DNA of 64,000 nucleotides from Candidatus Saccharimonadota bacterium (GCA_030528025.1 JAUMZP010000001.1:186001-250000); one strand, 5' to 3'. Counted from the stretch's first letter, positions 1 through 8,400 are shown. Notes: generated by a model from the sequence alone, not told the origin. Numbers and translations are program-made.

Positions 1-38
1 TCATCGTGCGCGATGGGCAGATCTCGGGAGGGATGTAA
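1..38 (+). CDS. ABC transporter ATP-binding protein, C-terminal end (partial)
   Basis: The first 38 bases hold the last codons of a gene cut by the window edge. They read IVRDGQISGGM and then TAA at 36-38. A VxDGxI-like ending is typical of MacB/LolD-type ABC ATPases. The stop lies two bases before the start of the next gene, an FtsX-type permease, so the two almost certainly form an exporter operon. Nothing of the nucleotide-binding motifs is inside the window, so the call rests on the tail motif and on the partner gene. Confidence 0.6.
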   Translation, partial: IVRDGQISGGM

Positions 39-39
39 T

Positions 40-2289
40 ATGAGCGTTAGTTGGTTATTACTAAAAAAATCGGGCCGGCAATCAATGATGCGCCTGGGCC
101 TCACGGCAGCAGCTATCTCGCTTGGCATCGTTATGCTGTGCTATATGGCCGCTGGGCTTAATGGGTTGGTGGGCCGTCAAAACCGGGCGATTATCTCAAG
201 TACTATCTCTGCAGCCAGGGATACACCCCAAAAGCCACAAGCAACCGACCAAGAGCCACTCAAAGCTGGTGGCGTCGAACGGGGCAACAAAGATGAATGG
301 CGAGGCAAGACGATTAGCATCATCTCGCTGCAGGGCACTGAGAAGTCCGCTAAATTTGCCAAGATAGACACACCAAAGGCAGGTGAATACTACCTCTCCA
401 AGGGCTTAGCAGCGGCGATCGCCCAACACCCAGAGGACAAGATTCTCGAGCGTTTTGGCAACCTCACCACCAACCTCGGCACACTACCAGACGAGTACTC
501 TGCTAGCCCCGATGACCTCTTCTTAGTCAAGGGTGTGAGTGCGGAGGAGGTTGAGAAGAGCAACCAATATGCTAAGAAAAATGGGCAGCCCAACTCCTAC
601 GCAGACGTCTACATTACCGATGTCAATGGTAAAGCGCAGAGTGTTGCCTTCGACCCATTCTCGCTGATGATGCTGGTCGTGGGTGGATCGATCTTGCTCT
701 TCCCAATCGTCACCTTCGTTGCTGTTGCTACACAGCTGGGTGGGGCACAGCGCGAGAAGCGCTACGCCGCCCTGCGCCTTGTGGGTGCGACCAAGGGGCA
801 AGTGGCCCGTGTGCTGCTACTCGAGTCGCTGTTTGCCTCGTTGGCTGGTGTGGTGCTAGGCCTCGTTATCTTTACGCTTACACAGAGCTCGCTTTATGGC
901 TTCTCCTATGGCGACATGCGTTTCTGGCCAGCTGATCTTGCGCTGCAGTGGTATCAATATATTATCATCGTTGGTGTGACTCTCGGCCTGACGACGTACG
1001 TCAACTGGCGCCGGATGCGCAAGGCACAACTCTCACCACTGGGCGTCTCGCGCTCAGCCGAAAAGGCAAAGAAGCTGCGGGTGTGGCGCGTCATCCCCCT
1101 GGCATTCGGCCTCAGTATCTTTGGCTGGATGGCGTCGAAGCCTGGGCACGACTGGATAACTGAGCGAGCAAGTGAGAGCTCTATACCGACCCTCATTCTC
1201 TTCGCAGCTTTCCTCAGTGTGATGTTTGGTCTGGTGCTGGCTGGTGGCTGGCTAACGAATAAAATCGCTCGCATCGTGGCACGCTATGCACGCAGTGGCT
1301 CGGCCTTGATCGCGGGCAAGCGAATTGCCGTCCATTCACAGACTGTCTTCCGCAGTGTGAGTGGGGTAGTGCTGGCCCTCTTTGCGGGGAGCTTCTATCT
1401 CTCGGCGGTGAGTGGTATTGATGCCCTCAACGCTTCATCGGTGGCCGATAACGGCTATTCACAGCTGCGCAGCAATGCCGTAGCGATCACCTCGCAAGAT
1501 CATGTCTTGCAGCCGGATACACAAAAAATCCTGAGCGAGCAGTCATACATCACTAATGTCGCACCAATGTATCCTATTGCTGGCGACAATGGCCGCACCA
1601 AAGCTCGTGCCATCCGTTGTAGCGACTTGGCCATCTACACCGAGCACAGTTGCCCCAGCGGTGCACAGGGTGATCACTATGCTTTGCTCAACTTCAACGG
1701 TGCTGTCGTCAAGACCGTCTCGCTCGCCGAGCAGCCAGTCAACACCAATGGCCCTAAGGATTATCTCCTCACCGTTGCTCACAGCAATGACGTGGAGAAG
1801 GTGCGTGCCCTCACATATGCCCGCCAGACCCCGCAAGACTTCCTCTACATCCGCAGTGGGGACTTCGAGAAGCATCCACAGATCAACCCGATCATCAAGA
1901 ACTTCGCCGAGATGGCCTACGCTGGTATGGGTGTGACACTCTTCGTCGCAGTGGCAAGCTTGATTGTCTCGACGATCGGTGGATTGTTTGAGCGCCGTCG
2001 CTCGCTCTACACGCTGCGCCTTGGTGGTATGCGTCTTGGCCAGCTCAAGCGCCTCATTATGACGGAGTCGCTGGTACCGCTGCTGAGCGTCTCGCTCCTC
2101 TCGTGCGCCATTGGGGTGTGGGTTGGTACCATCTTCGTCACAACCTTCTCTGCCTCACTTAAGCCAACGCTCTCGCCGCTGTACTTCGGCATCGTTGGCG
2201 GAGGGCTCGTTGCTGCCATCATCGGCATCTACTTGGTGCTACCTATGGTGCGCAAGCTCACCGACCCGGAGGCAAACCAGACAGAGTAG
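40..2289 (+). CDS. FtsX/MacB-like ABC transporter permease
   Basis: A 749-residue membrane protein, the likely permease of an exporter with the ATPase ending just upstream. Start ATG 40 is chosen over ATG 13 because a GGGAGGG ribosome site lies at 27-33. The architecture is a duplicated FtsX fold: a membrane segment near residues 20-42, an extracytoplasmic domain to about 200, three or four membrane segments, a second group of segments around 345-460, another extracytoplasmic domain, and three final segments. Each half has the FtsX coupling motif on the cytoplasmic side (REKRYAALRLVGA and ERRRSLYTLRLGG). The family moves peptides, lipids or antibiotics, or drives cell-wall hydrolases; the substrate here cannot be told. 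A terminator follows at 2327. Confidence 0.85.
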   Translation: MSVSWLLLKKSGRQSMMRLGLTAAAISLGIVMLCYMAAGLNGLVGRQNRAIISSTISAARDTPQKPQATDQEPLKAGGVERGNKDEWRGKTISIISLQGTEKSAKFAKIDTPKAGEYYLSKGLAAAIAQHPEDKILERFGNLTTNLGTLPDEYSASPDDLFLVKGVSAEEVEKSNQYAKKNGQPNSYADVYITDVNGKAQSVAFDPFSLMMLVVGGSILLFPIVTFVAVATQLGGAQREKRYAALRLVGATKGQVARVLLLESLFASLAGVVLGLVIFTLTQSSLYGFSYGDMRFWPADLALQWYQYIIIVGVTLGLTTYVNWRRMRKAQLSPLGVSRSAEKAKKLRVWRVIPLAFGLSIFGWMASKPGHDWITERASESSIPTLILFAAFLSVMFGLVLAGGWLTNKIARIVARYARSGSALIAGKRIAVHSQTVFRSVSGVVLALFAGSFYLSAVSGIDALNASSVADNGYSQLRSNAVAITSQDHVLQPDTQKILSEQSYITNVAPMYPIAGDNGRTKARAIRCSDLAIYTEHSCPSGAQGDHYALLNFNGAVVKTVSLAEQPVNTNGPKDYLLTVAHSNDVEKVRALTYARQTPQDFLYIRSGDFEKHPQINPIIKNFAEMAYAGMGVTLFVAVASLIVSTIGGLFERRRSLYTLRLGGMRLGQLKRLIMTESLVPLLSVSLLSCAIGVWVGTIFVTTFSASLKPTLSPLYFGIVGGGLVAAIIGIYLVLPMVRKLTDPEANQTE

Positions 2290-2326
2290 GGAGTAGCACG
2301 CTCAGTGCATCGCTTCCTCGCACAGC

Positions 2327-2356
2327 AAAACACCTCCTTTTGTGGGGGTGTTTTTG
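2327..2356 (+). terminator. Rho-independent terminator after ABC permease
   Basis: AACACCTCC pairs with GGGGGTGTT across a short loop and is followed by a T-run. It ends the ABC exporter operon. Confidence 0.85.
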
Positions 2357-2385
2357 CTACAAAAGTAGAAAATTATTCCATACTA

Positions 2386-2417
2386 TTGACAAATGTATAA
2401 TAGTATAATAGCATAAT
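2386..2417 (+). promoter_or_regulatory. Promoter region with tandem TATAATAG repeats
   Basis: TTGACA at 2386-2391 is followed by three near-tandem TATAAT-like boxes at 2396, 2404 and 2412. Spacers are 4, 12 and 20 bases, so none is ideal. The start point is uncertain, but the cluster is the only promoter-like sequence before the structured leader and the 69-residue gene downstream. Confidence 0.5.
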
Positions 2418-2419
2418 AG

Positions 2420-2629
2420 CATATCCTCTTCTTATCAGAGGTGGATAGCAACTTTTTGTGGTGAGGAGTCGAACTCTCTCGACTTGCTGCTGCCAGAGGA
2501 ACTGCCGAGCGCTATAGAGCGCCCAGTCTTCTGATGACGCTACACCAGAGCGTGCACAGCAATGGAGAGAGCTCGACACAGGGTTGAGCTCACTAATCGC
2601 ACTCACATGAGTGCAGAGAGGAGCCGATC
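2420..2629 (+). promoter_or_regulatory. Structured 5' leader or small RNA of unknown family
   Basis: About 210 bases between promoter and gene are rich in complementary segments. Visible hairpins are CCTCT/AGAGG near 2425, GTCGA/TCGAC near 2470, GCGCT/AGCGC near 2508, and ACGCT/AGCGT near 2540. A longer pairing joins CTCTCTC...TTGCTG to CAGCAA...GAGAGAG and would close a multi-branched fold. GAGCTC/GAGCTC near 2570-2592 forms a last hairpin before the ribosome site. No known riboswitch motif was recognised. It may control the small gene at 2630 or be an independent RNA. Confidence 0.4.
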
Positions 2630-2839
2630 ATGGCTCTTATGACGGCTGAGGCCACTGTGGAACTAGATATCGTTCTGGAGACAGTTTATGAAGCTGCCGA
2701 AAGAGGAGAGGCGGTGATAGAGATAAGTTGGTTCTATCAGCTTCCTAAGCGTGTCCGAGAAGTGATCATTGATTATCTTCAGACATCAGGTTATAGCCTC
2801 ACAACCACAGACGACGGTATATTCCAAGTCAGTTGGTAA
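2630..2839 (+). CDS. Small hypothetical protein (69 aa)
   Basis: A soluble acidic 69-residue protein of unknown function. GAGAGGAG lies about 8 bases before the ATG and supports translation. The sequence shows alternating helix- and strand-like stretches, with WFYQLPKRVREVIIDYL in the middle and a DDGIFQVSW end, consistent with a compact alpha/beta fold. No membrane segment, signal peptide or known motif is visible. It stands alone behind the structured leader, and a strong inverted repeat follows, so it looks like a single-gene unit. Confidence 0.6.
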   Translation: MALMTAEATVELDIVLETVYEAAERGEAVIEISWFYQLPKRVREVIIDYLQTSGYSLTTTDDGIFQVSW

Positions 2840-2851
2840 CCTCACCACCAC

Positions 2852-2909
2852 CCGCTCCCGGCGGAGGTATCGACGCGTCCATCTGGATGCTCTACCTCCG
2901 CGGGAGCGG
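2852..2909 (+). repeat. Perfect long inverted repeat (17 bp arms)
   Basis: CCGCTCCCG plus CGGAGGTA (2852-2869) pair base for base with TACCTCCG plus CGGGAGCGG (2893-2909), with only one bulged G. The loop contains a weaker GCGTCCA/TGGATGC hairpin. No T-run follows on either strand, so it is not a classic terminator. It could stabilise the 3' end of the upstream mRNA or be a palindromic repeat. Confidence 0.7.
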
Positions 2910-3080
2910 ACTACTCTTGATGGATAAAAGCAATGCAAGATTGTTTTTTGTTTTTGCACCCTCGGTTGTGTTTGCTTACTATCAACCAGCATCGCAGAAT
3001 CTCAGCAATTATTTCACCCCTAAATGCTGCAAAGCAGAATATCAACACCCAGCACCAGCGCGATCAATTACAGCTGATTT

Positions 3081-3110
3081 TTGCTCCACCCGCCCATCGA
3101 TTGTTATACT
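3081..3110 (+). promoter_or_regulatory. Promoter of udg, leaderless type
   Basis: TTGCTC (3081-3086), an 18-base spacer, then TATACT (3105-3110). The ATG is 6 bases after the -10 box, so transcription would start at or next to the start codon. Confidence 0.75.
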
Positions 3111-3116
3111 GGGTGT

Positions 3117-3734
3117 ATGACCCATCCACTCGACCCATCCACGCCAGACCAAACCCAAGCCGCTCAGCTAGCGCACCTCGCGGAGGAGATTATCGCTGCC
3201 AAGCTCTGCCCCGAGCTGGCTGCCCAGGCAACGCAGCTGGTGCTGGGTGATGGCAACCCCAGTGCCGACATCGTCTTTGTGGGGGAGGCGCCCGGTAAAA
3301 ATGAAGACCTGCAGGGCAAGCCCTTTGTGGGGGCAGCAGGGAAATTCCTGGACGAAATGCTCGCCACAGCTGGCCTCGTGCGCAGTGATGTGTACATTAC
3401 TAATATCGTCAAATATCGTCCGCCCAATAACCGCGACCCACTGCCGGAGGAGAAGCGCGCCTTTTGGCCGTACCTCATGCGGCAACTCGATATTATCCAG
3501 CCAAAGGCAGTGCTTACTCTTGGCCGGCACAGTGGTGGTGGATTCATCCCCGATCTACGTATCAGCCGTGACCATGGCCAGCCACGCAAAGTACGCTTGC
3601 ACGAGCGAGAGTTTGTCGTTATTCCGCTTTACCACCCAGCCGCTGCGCTATACAACGGTGCCATGCGTCAGACGCTCATCGACGACTTCGTGCGGGCAGT
3701 GGTGTATGTGCAGCAGACGACGCAGCATAAATAA
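3117..3734 (+). CDS. Uracil-DNA glycosylase, family 4-like, lacking the Fe-S cysteines
   Basis: Removes uracil from DNA in base excision repair. The 205-residue protein has GEAPG (56-60), then the family-4 segment GKPFVGAAGKFLDEML, the VYITNIVKYRPPNNRDP stretch, and the active-site loop HPAA at 173-176. Family-4 enzymes usually hold a 4Fe-4S cluster with four cysteines (CxxC near residue 30, one after VVK, one in the next helix). Here only C31 remains; the others read Y100 and F116. The start at ATG 3117 is preferred to upstream codons because a -10 box ends 6 bases before it. The ORF stands alone. Confidence 0.85.
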   Translation: MTHPLDPSTPDQTQAAQLAHLAEEIIAAKLCPELAAQATQLVLGDGNPSADIVFVGEAPGKNEDLQGKPFVGAAGKFLDEMLATAGLVRSDVYITNIVKYRPPNNRDPLPEEKRAFWPYLMRQLDIIQPKAVLTLGRHSGGGFIPDLRISRDHGQPRKVRLHEREFVVIPLYHPAAALYNGAMRQTLIDDFVRAVVYVQQTTQHK

Positions 3735-3817
3735 TGAATAGTATAGAGAGATATTAAGACACATCGCGCCTCATAGCCAGCAGGAGAGAAAGAGGCAAGC
3801 GCTTTGCTGGGCAAACG

Positions 3818-3850
3818 AAAAAAGGTAAGCATTGTCACAATACTTACCTT
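3818..3850 (-). terminator. Terminator of the minus-strand 216-aa gene
   Basis: AAGGTAAG pairs with CTTACCTT, with an inner ATTG/CAAT pairing. A run of A on the + strand at 3818-3823 becomes the T-run of the minus-strand transcript. Confidence 0.8.
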
Positions 3851-3873
3851 GGTATGCATATTTGCGGAGCTGG

Positions 3874-4524
3874 TTAGGCGACTTTTGTCTTGCTAGCCTC
3901 TGGTGCGGTCACGCCGTAGCCTTTGCGCTCGAGGAGCTCTTGAGCGGTTTGAAGCTCGGTGGCGATCTTGGCTTGCTCGTCGGCTTGCTTTTTCTTGGTG
4001 TTGTAGTCGGCCGTGGCTTGAGCAGTGGCATCGGCGACGTAGTCATCGAGTGTAAGCTCTTCTTTGGGCTGAGGGCCAATGCGGGTTAAGCCAGCTGGGC
4101 CATAAGGGCCAAAACTCGCACGGCCGAGGTCGCGCTCGATCAGCTCGAGGCTGGAGCTGGGTAATACCTGAAAGGGCTGGCCATTATACGAGCCGTTGAC
4201 AGGCACGCGGCGATGCTCTAGCTCAGAAAAAACACGCGATACCTCAAGCGCATGGCTGATGTAATCGCGTGCACTGGTGCCTAGCTGTGCCTCACCAATC
4301 TCGACGGCGGTCATGTGCTGCAGCGCCTTTTGCAAGGTGGCAAGCTTGCTCTTGGTTGTATCAAGCTCGCTCTGCGCAGTTGCCGACGTAGTGCGCTCAG
4401 TGTCCTCGGCAGGCTTTTGCCGGTAGGCACTGCTATCGCGGATGGCAGGGTCAGACTGGCGTGTAGCTTGTCTGCGGGCTGCTTGGGTTGGCCATGGCAG
4501 GCCAGCTGCTTCTGGTTTTGGCAT
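3874..4524 (-). CDS. Hypothetical coiled-coil protein (216 aa)
   Basis: Function unknown. The protein is soluble, Ala/Gln/Glu-rich and probably largely helical. Coiled-coil-like stretches lie around residues 48-72 (TAQSELDTTKSKLATLQKAL) and 165-205. A Pro/Gly-rich middle segment (SFGPYGPAGLTRIGPQP) separates them. There is no signal peptide or membrane segment. GAGGAGGAAACACA just upstream of the ATG supports the start. It is transcribed alone and ends at the terminator at 3818-3850. Confidence 0.7.
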   Translation of the reverse strand: MPKPEAAGLPWPTQAARRQATRQSDPAIRDSSAYRQKPAEDTERTTSATAQSELDTTKSKLATLQKALQHMTAVEIGEAQLGTSARDYISHALEVSRVFSELEHRRVPVNGSYNGQPFQVLPSSSLELIERDLGRASFGPYGPAGLTRIGPQPKEELTLDDYVADATAQATADYNTKKKQADEQAKIATELQTAQELLERKGYGVTAPEASKTKVA

Positions 4525-4790
4525 TGTGTTTCCTCCTCACCTCATTGGTATAACACTTATACTTATATATGATACTACAAATCGCCCCATTGTCATAATT
4601 GTGATATCGCTCATGCTTTGATGAAATAGGCTCATCTGAGGTAGGAAAATAGAGTGAGTGGAGAGAATGTGAGAGGCAGCAAAGAGGAGGAGGGAGCTAG
4701 AGCGAGGGCGCACCAGGGAAAGGCCTACTAATCCACTATATTCATCGGTTCTACGCTATACTATAAAATAAGTACAGTAACAAGGAGAAT

Positions 4791-5642
4791 ATGATGGACA
4801 AAACAACAAACGGTGTGGCAGCATACTATTCGCGGTTTGGCTCGTGGGCTGGCTACAACATGGTGCTGGGCCGATCGCAACACGCTGGCTATTGGACGAG
4901 CGAGATGAAGAATGAGCAGCAAGCTCAGGCGAACTTCTTGCGGATGTTTGCCAAGGAGCTGCAACTTAAGCCGACCGACCATGTGCTCGATGCCGGCTCG
5001 GGTCAGGGTGTGATGGCGCGATACCTCGTCCAGGCCAATGGCAGCGAGGTAACTGGCATTACCATCACGCCACGAGAGGTTAAGATATCTGAGAAGTTGT
5101 CGCGGCATATGACTCCTGCGCCGCGCTTTGTGCTCGGTGATTATTCGCACACCAACTTCCCAGACGAGTATTTTGATGTGGTGTATGTGAATGAGACACT
5201 ATCGCACGCGAAGGATATGCGGGCCACGATGCAGGAATTTTATCGCATCCTTAAGCCTGGTGGGCGTGTAGTGTTTGCCGATTATGAGGTCGATGCTCGC
5301 CATATGTCGGCTCGCCAGCAGCGCATGATGGACTTTTTGGAGCGGCATGCTGGTGGCTTTGGTGTGCGACAGCAGAACCCTGGTGAGATATCGCAGGCAC
5401 TGCAGCAGGCTGGCTTTGCGGATATAAGCGAGACCGATTGGACAGAGGCCGTTATGCCAACATACCATCGCTTACGGTCGCTCGCCCGGCCATTTGCCTG
5501 GATCCAGCCAGATGCGAAGCTTGCGCCATTCTTCGTTAATGCCGTGATGGCGTCGCATGGCTATAGCACGCTGTATGAAGCGGGGCTATTCCGCTACTTG
5601 CTCTACAAAGGAACAAAGCCGCTTGCCCGCCGCGCAAAGTAG
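4791..5642 (+). CDS. Class I SAM-dependent methyltransferase
   Basis: A 283-residue methyltransferase of the ubiE/sterol-methyltransferase type. Motif I is VLDAGSGQG (65-73), the acidic strand-2 end follows near 88-95, and the post-motif LKPGGRVVFADYE starts at 154. The substrate is unknown; relatives methylate lipids, quinones or small molecules. AAGGAG at 4782-4787 sits before two adjacent ATGs (4791 and 4794), either of which could be used. A TATACT box lies at 4757-4762. A GGGCTG/CAGCCC hairpin at about 5666-5687, without a good T-run, follows the stop. Confidence 0.85.
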   Translation: MMDKTTNGVAAYYSRFGSWAGYNMVLGRSQHAGYWTSEMKNEQQAQANFLRMFAKELQLKPTDHVLDAGSGQGVMARYLVQANGSEVTGITITPREVKISEKLSRHMTPAPRFVLGDYSHTNFPDEYFDVVYVNETLSHAKDMRATMQEFYRILKPGGRVVFADYEVDARHMSARQQRMMDFLERHAGGFGVRQQNPGEISQALQQAGFADISETDWTEAVMPTYHRLRSLARPFAWIQPDAKLAPFFVNAVMASHGYSTLYEAGLFRYLLYKGTKPLARRAK

Positions 5643-5826
5643 CACAAAAAGAAAATGCTAATGCCGGGCTGCCATTCATCAGCCCAGCAAAATATATGAT
5701 TGAGACTACAGATGTAGCTTAGGTTTAGATGGGCATATTCTGATGACAGGCTTGCAATAGGGAGTAGCCTATGATAATCTGGATATTAGATATTCATTAT
5801 CAATAATCAAAGAAAGGAGGAGTGAG

Positions 5827-5859
5827 GTGCTGCGTAGCGCCTCGCATATACAACTATGA
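5827..5859 (+). CDS. Short upstream ORF (10 codons) overlapping the rrf2 start
   Basis: A GTG-started ORF of ten codons, encoding MLRSASHIQL, sits 6-7 bases after the strongest ribosome site in the area (AAAGGAGG at 5814-5820). Its TGA stop overlaps the ATG of the next gene as ATGA. The Rrf2 start itself has no ribosome site, and its frame is closed upstream by a stop at 5835. The likely role is translational coupling or a leader peptide. This is inferred only from spacing. Confidence 0.5.
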   Translation: MLRSASHIQL

Positions 5860-6299
5860 GATTATCAGGAGCAGTCGAGCAGGCCTGTTGCATTGTGATT
5901 TTGCTGGCGTATCCAGACCTGCGATCACCAGTGACGAACCAGAGCTTGGCAAAGCAGATGGGGGTGTCGCCAACGTATATTACTAAAGTAACGCGCAAGC
6001 TCGTAACAGCCCAGCTGATTACCTCAGCGCGGGGTGCGGGTGGTGGCTTTCGCTTGGCGCGGGCTAGTACAGAGCTAACGCTGTGGGATATCGTGGCGGC
6101 AGTCGAGGGGACGGAGAGCTTCGTCCAGTACCAAGGAGTAGCCGAGCGGATGTTTGCCCGCCAGGCGGATGATAGCAAGATCAAACGCGGTGAGGTGAGC
6201 ATCCTTGGTGCCTTCGATCGGGCTCAGACACGCTGGGCCGAGACGCTGCAGGGCGTGACATTGCAAGATATTATTCGGGAGTTAATGAACAATGGGTGA
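5856..6299 (+). CDS. Rrf2-family transcriptional regulator
   Basis: A 147-residue DNA-binding repressor. The family signature is clear: an N-terminal winged helix (SPVTNQSLAKQMGVSPTYITKVTRKL, about 25-50), the wing with GAGGGFRLAR, and LTLWDIVAAVEG. Rrf2 proteins often sense Fe-S clusters, nitric oxide or redox state through cysteines, or respond to small molecules. Here the only cysteines are the adjacent pair at 11-12 in helix 1, so a canonical three-Cys cluster is unlikely. It overlaps the next gene by 8 bases and probably controls that YhgE-like protein. Translation seems to depend on the short ORF overlapping its start. Confidence 0.88.
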   Translation: MRLSGAVEQACCIVILLAYPDLRSPVTNQSLAKQMGVSPTYITKVTRKLVTAQLITSARGAGGGFRLARASTELTLWDIVAAVEGTESFVQYQGVAERMFARQADDSKIKRGEVSILGAFDRAQTRWAETLQGVTLQDIIRELMNNG

Positions 6300-8400
6300 G
6301 AAAATAAAACAAGCTATACGGCGTCGCCGCAGTGTGATGGTCCAGGCTGAATGGCGGCACTTGCTGCAGAGCAAAACACTACTGGTGGCAGTGATAGCGC
6401 TGGCCTTTCTGCCGGTGATATATGCGGCATTTTTTCTCAGCTCGGTGTGGGACCCGTATGGGCATACCGACCGACTGCCAATTGCCTTTGTGAATGAGGA
6501 CAAGGGGGCGCAGATTAATGGCAAGGAGCTGCAGATCGGCCGGACAATGACCGAGTCTCTGCATAAGAGCAAGGCGCTTAAGTGGGAATTCGTCTCCAAG
6601 CAGCAAGCCGATGATGGCGTACGCCGTGGCTACTACTATGCAGTAGTGACGGTGCCAGAGGATTTCTCACAGCGTGCGGCGTCACTTCGGCAGGACAAGC
6701 CGCAGCAAGCAGTGGTGGCGTATCAGCTGACGCCAGCCAAAAACTACATTGGCGCAGTCATTAGCCGCCAAGCCGCGCAAAAAGTGAAGGAAACAGTGGC
6801 TGAGCAAGTGACCCAAACCTACCTAAAAGAGGTGGCGGCGAGTATTGGTGCAGTGGGCAATGGCATGGCGCAGGCTGGTGATGGTGCTGGGCGCCTGCAT
6901 CAGGGGTCGGCACGGCTCCAAGCGGGTCTTACTCACTATACCAATGGCGTTAGCCAACTGGCGAGCAAGCAGCAGACGCTGACGGTTAGTCTAGGGCGGC
7001 TGCAGGCCGGCGCAGTGCAGGTCCAGCAGGGCACAGCGCAGCTGACTGGCCAACTGCCAACAGCAGCCCAAGTAGCCCAGCTAACGGCTGGTATGCAGCA
7101 GATCAAACAGGGGATGAATACACTCAACGCCCAAGTGGCTCAGCCATCACCAGCAGTGGCGGCTCAACAGGCGGCCGTAGCCCAAGATGCGCAGCGGGTG
7201 GTGGGTGCGCTCCAGGCAGTGCAAGTACCAGCCGCGTCGGCTGGGGCGATCCTCCAAAAGACTAGTGCCCAGGCGGCTGCATCTGGCGGTAGCACGACCA
7301 TCACACTACCCGAGCTGCAGACCTTAGCAAGCGCTCTGCAGCAGACCAAAGCTATTGCCGAGCAAACGCAGAGTTTGCTAGCCAACCTCGATACTCTTAC
7401 CAAAACGCTTGCCACTCAGCAGCAAACACTCAAGAACGGTGTGGCAGCACTCAATACTGGTGTGGAGCAGTTCACCCCGCAAGCCACCACTGCCTTTGCG
7501 GGCTACAACACGGTGCGGGCTGGTGGCGAGCGGCTCCAGGCCGGCGCAGCACAGGTGGCGGGTAATCTCGCAACAGCTCAGCAGGGTAGTGGGCAACTGG
7601 CCCAGGGTGCAGCCACCTTGCAGCAGCACTCTAGCACGCTGGTGCAGGCAAGTAACCAGCTGGCGGATGGCTCGAGCACACTGGCGCACAAACTGCAGAC
7701 TGGTGCTGCTCAGGTAAAGCTCTTGCCAACCAGCCCAGCGGCTCAGCAGCAGATGGCCGCGCCTGTGGCGAGTAGCGAGCACAGTACTGGCAGTGTGCCA
7801 AATTACGGCTATGCCATGGCACCATATATGCTCTCGCTAGCGCTCTTCGTGGGTGGGTTGGCTCTGACGACGATGTACCCAGTGCGCAAGACCTTCTCGC
7901 GCCAAGAAAATGCCTGGCGCTGGTGGCTGGCTAAGATGTCAGTCTTGGGGCTGGCTGCACTGGCGCAAGCAACGATTATGATGCTAGTGCTGGTCTATGT
8001 AGTGGGCTTGCAGCCCGACCATCCGTGGCTATTTGCTGCCACAAGCTACCTTGCCTCGCTTGCCTTTATGTCGCTTATTACGCTGATAGTGATGGTGCTT
8101 GATAACCCTGGCCGGCTGGTGGTAATGATCATCATGGTGCTCCAACTAGCCGCCAGCGAGGGAATATTCCCTATTCAAACAACCTCTGGTTTCTTCCAGA
8201 CTATCAACCCCTGGCTGCCCATGACACACTCCATCATTGCCTATCGTCATGCAATCTCGGGTGGGGTAGATAGTGCGCTTTATACGCAGCACATGCTCAT
8301 CTTGGCTGGCTTTGCGCTGGCGGCAAACGTACTCCTCATTGGCTTCTTGGCCTGGTGTGGCACGCGGCAGTTTGCTCATACGACGGTGGATGGAGATTAA
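6292..8400 (+). CDS. YhgE/Pip-family membrane protein
   Basis: A 702-residue protein of the YhgE/Pip group, related to ABC-2 permeases and to the phage infection protein. Membrane segment 1 is at about 28-50. The conserved extracytoplasmic stretch PIAFVNEDKGAQINGKEL follows. A long Gln/Ala-rich helical region with repeated LQxGxxQ units spans roughly 195-490. Five or six membrane segments lie between 505 and 695. Relatives take part in export of lipids or secreted proteins and serve as phage receptors; the role here is unknown. It overlaps the Rrf2 gene and ends in a terminator at 8429. Confidence 0.85.
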   Translation: MGEKIKQAIRRRRSVMVQAEWRHLLQSKTLLVAVIALAFLPVIYAAFFLSSVWDPYGHTDRLPIAFVNEDKGAQINGKELQIGRTMTESLHKSKALKWEFVSKQQADDGVRRGYYYAVVTVPEDFSQRAASLRQDKPQQAVVAYQLTPAKNYIGAVISRQAAQKVKETVAEQVTQTYLKEVAASIGAVGNGMAQAGDGAGRLHQGSARLQAGLTHYTNGVSQLASKQQTLTVSLGRLQAGAVQVQQGTAQLTGQLPTAAQVAQLTAGMQQIKQGMNTLNAQVAQPSPAVAAQQAAVAQDAQRVVGALQAVQVPAASAGAILQKTSAQAAASGGSTTITLPELQTLASALQQTKAIAEQTQSLLANLDTLTKTLATQQQTLKNGVAALNTGVEQFTPQATTAFAGYNTVRAGGERLQAGAAQVAGNLATAQQGSGQLAQGAATLQQHSSTLVQASNQLADGSSTLAHKLQTGAAQVKLLPTSPAAQQQMAAPVASSEHSTGSVPNYGYAMAPYMLSLALFVGGLALTTMYPVRKTFSRQENAWRWWLAKMSVLGLAALAQATIMMLVLVYVVGLQPDHPWLFAATSYLASLAFMSLITLIVMVLDNPGRLVVMIIMVLQLAASEGIFPIQTTSGFFQTINPWLPMTHSIIAYRHAISGGVDSALYTQHMLILAGFALAANVLLIGFLAWCGTRQFAHTTVDGD

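Noticed and set aside
2420-2629. T-box or tmRNA at the structured leader
   Set aside because: No TGGNACC bulge, specifier arrangement, tRNA-like ends or tag ORF is present.
5666-5687. GGGCTG/CAGCCC hairpin as a full terminator of the methyltransferase gene
   Set aside because: The stem is short and no T-run follows, so it is mentioned only with the gene.
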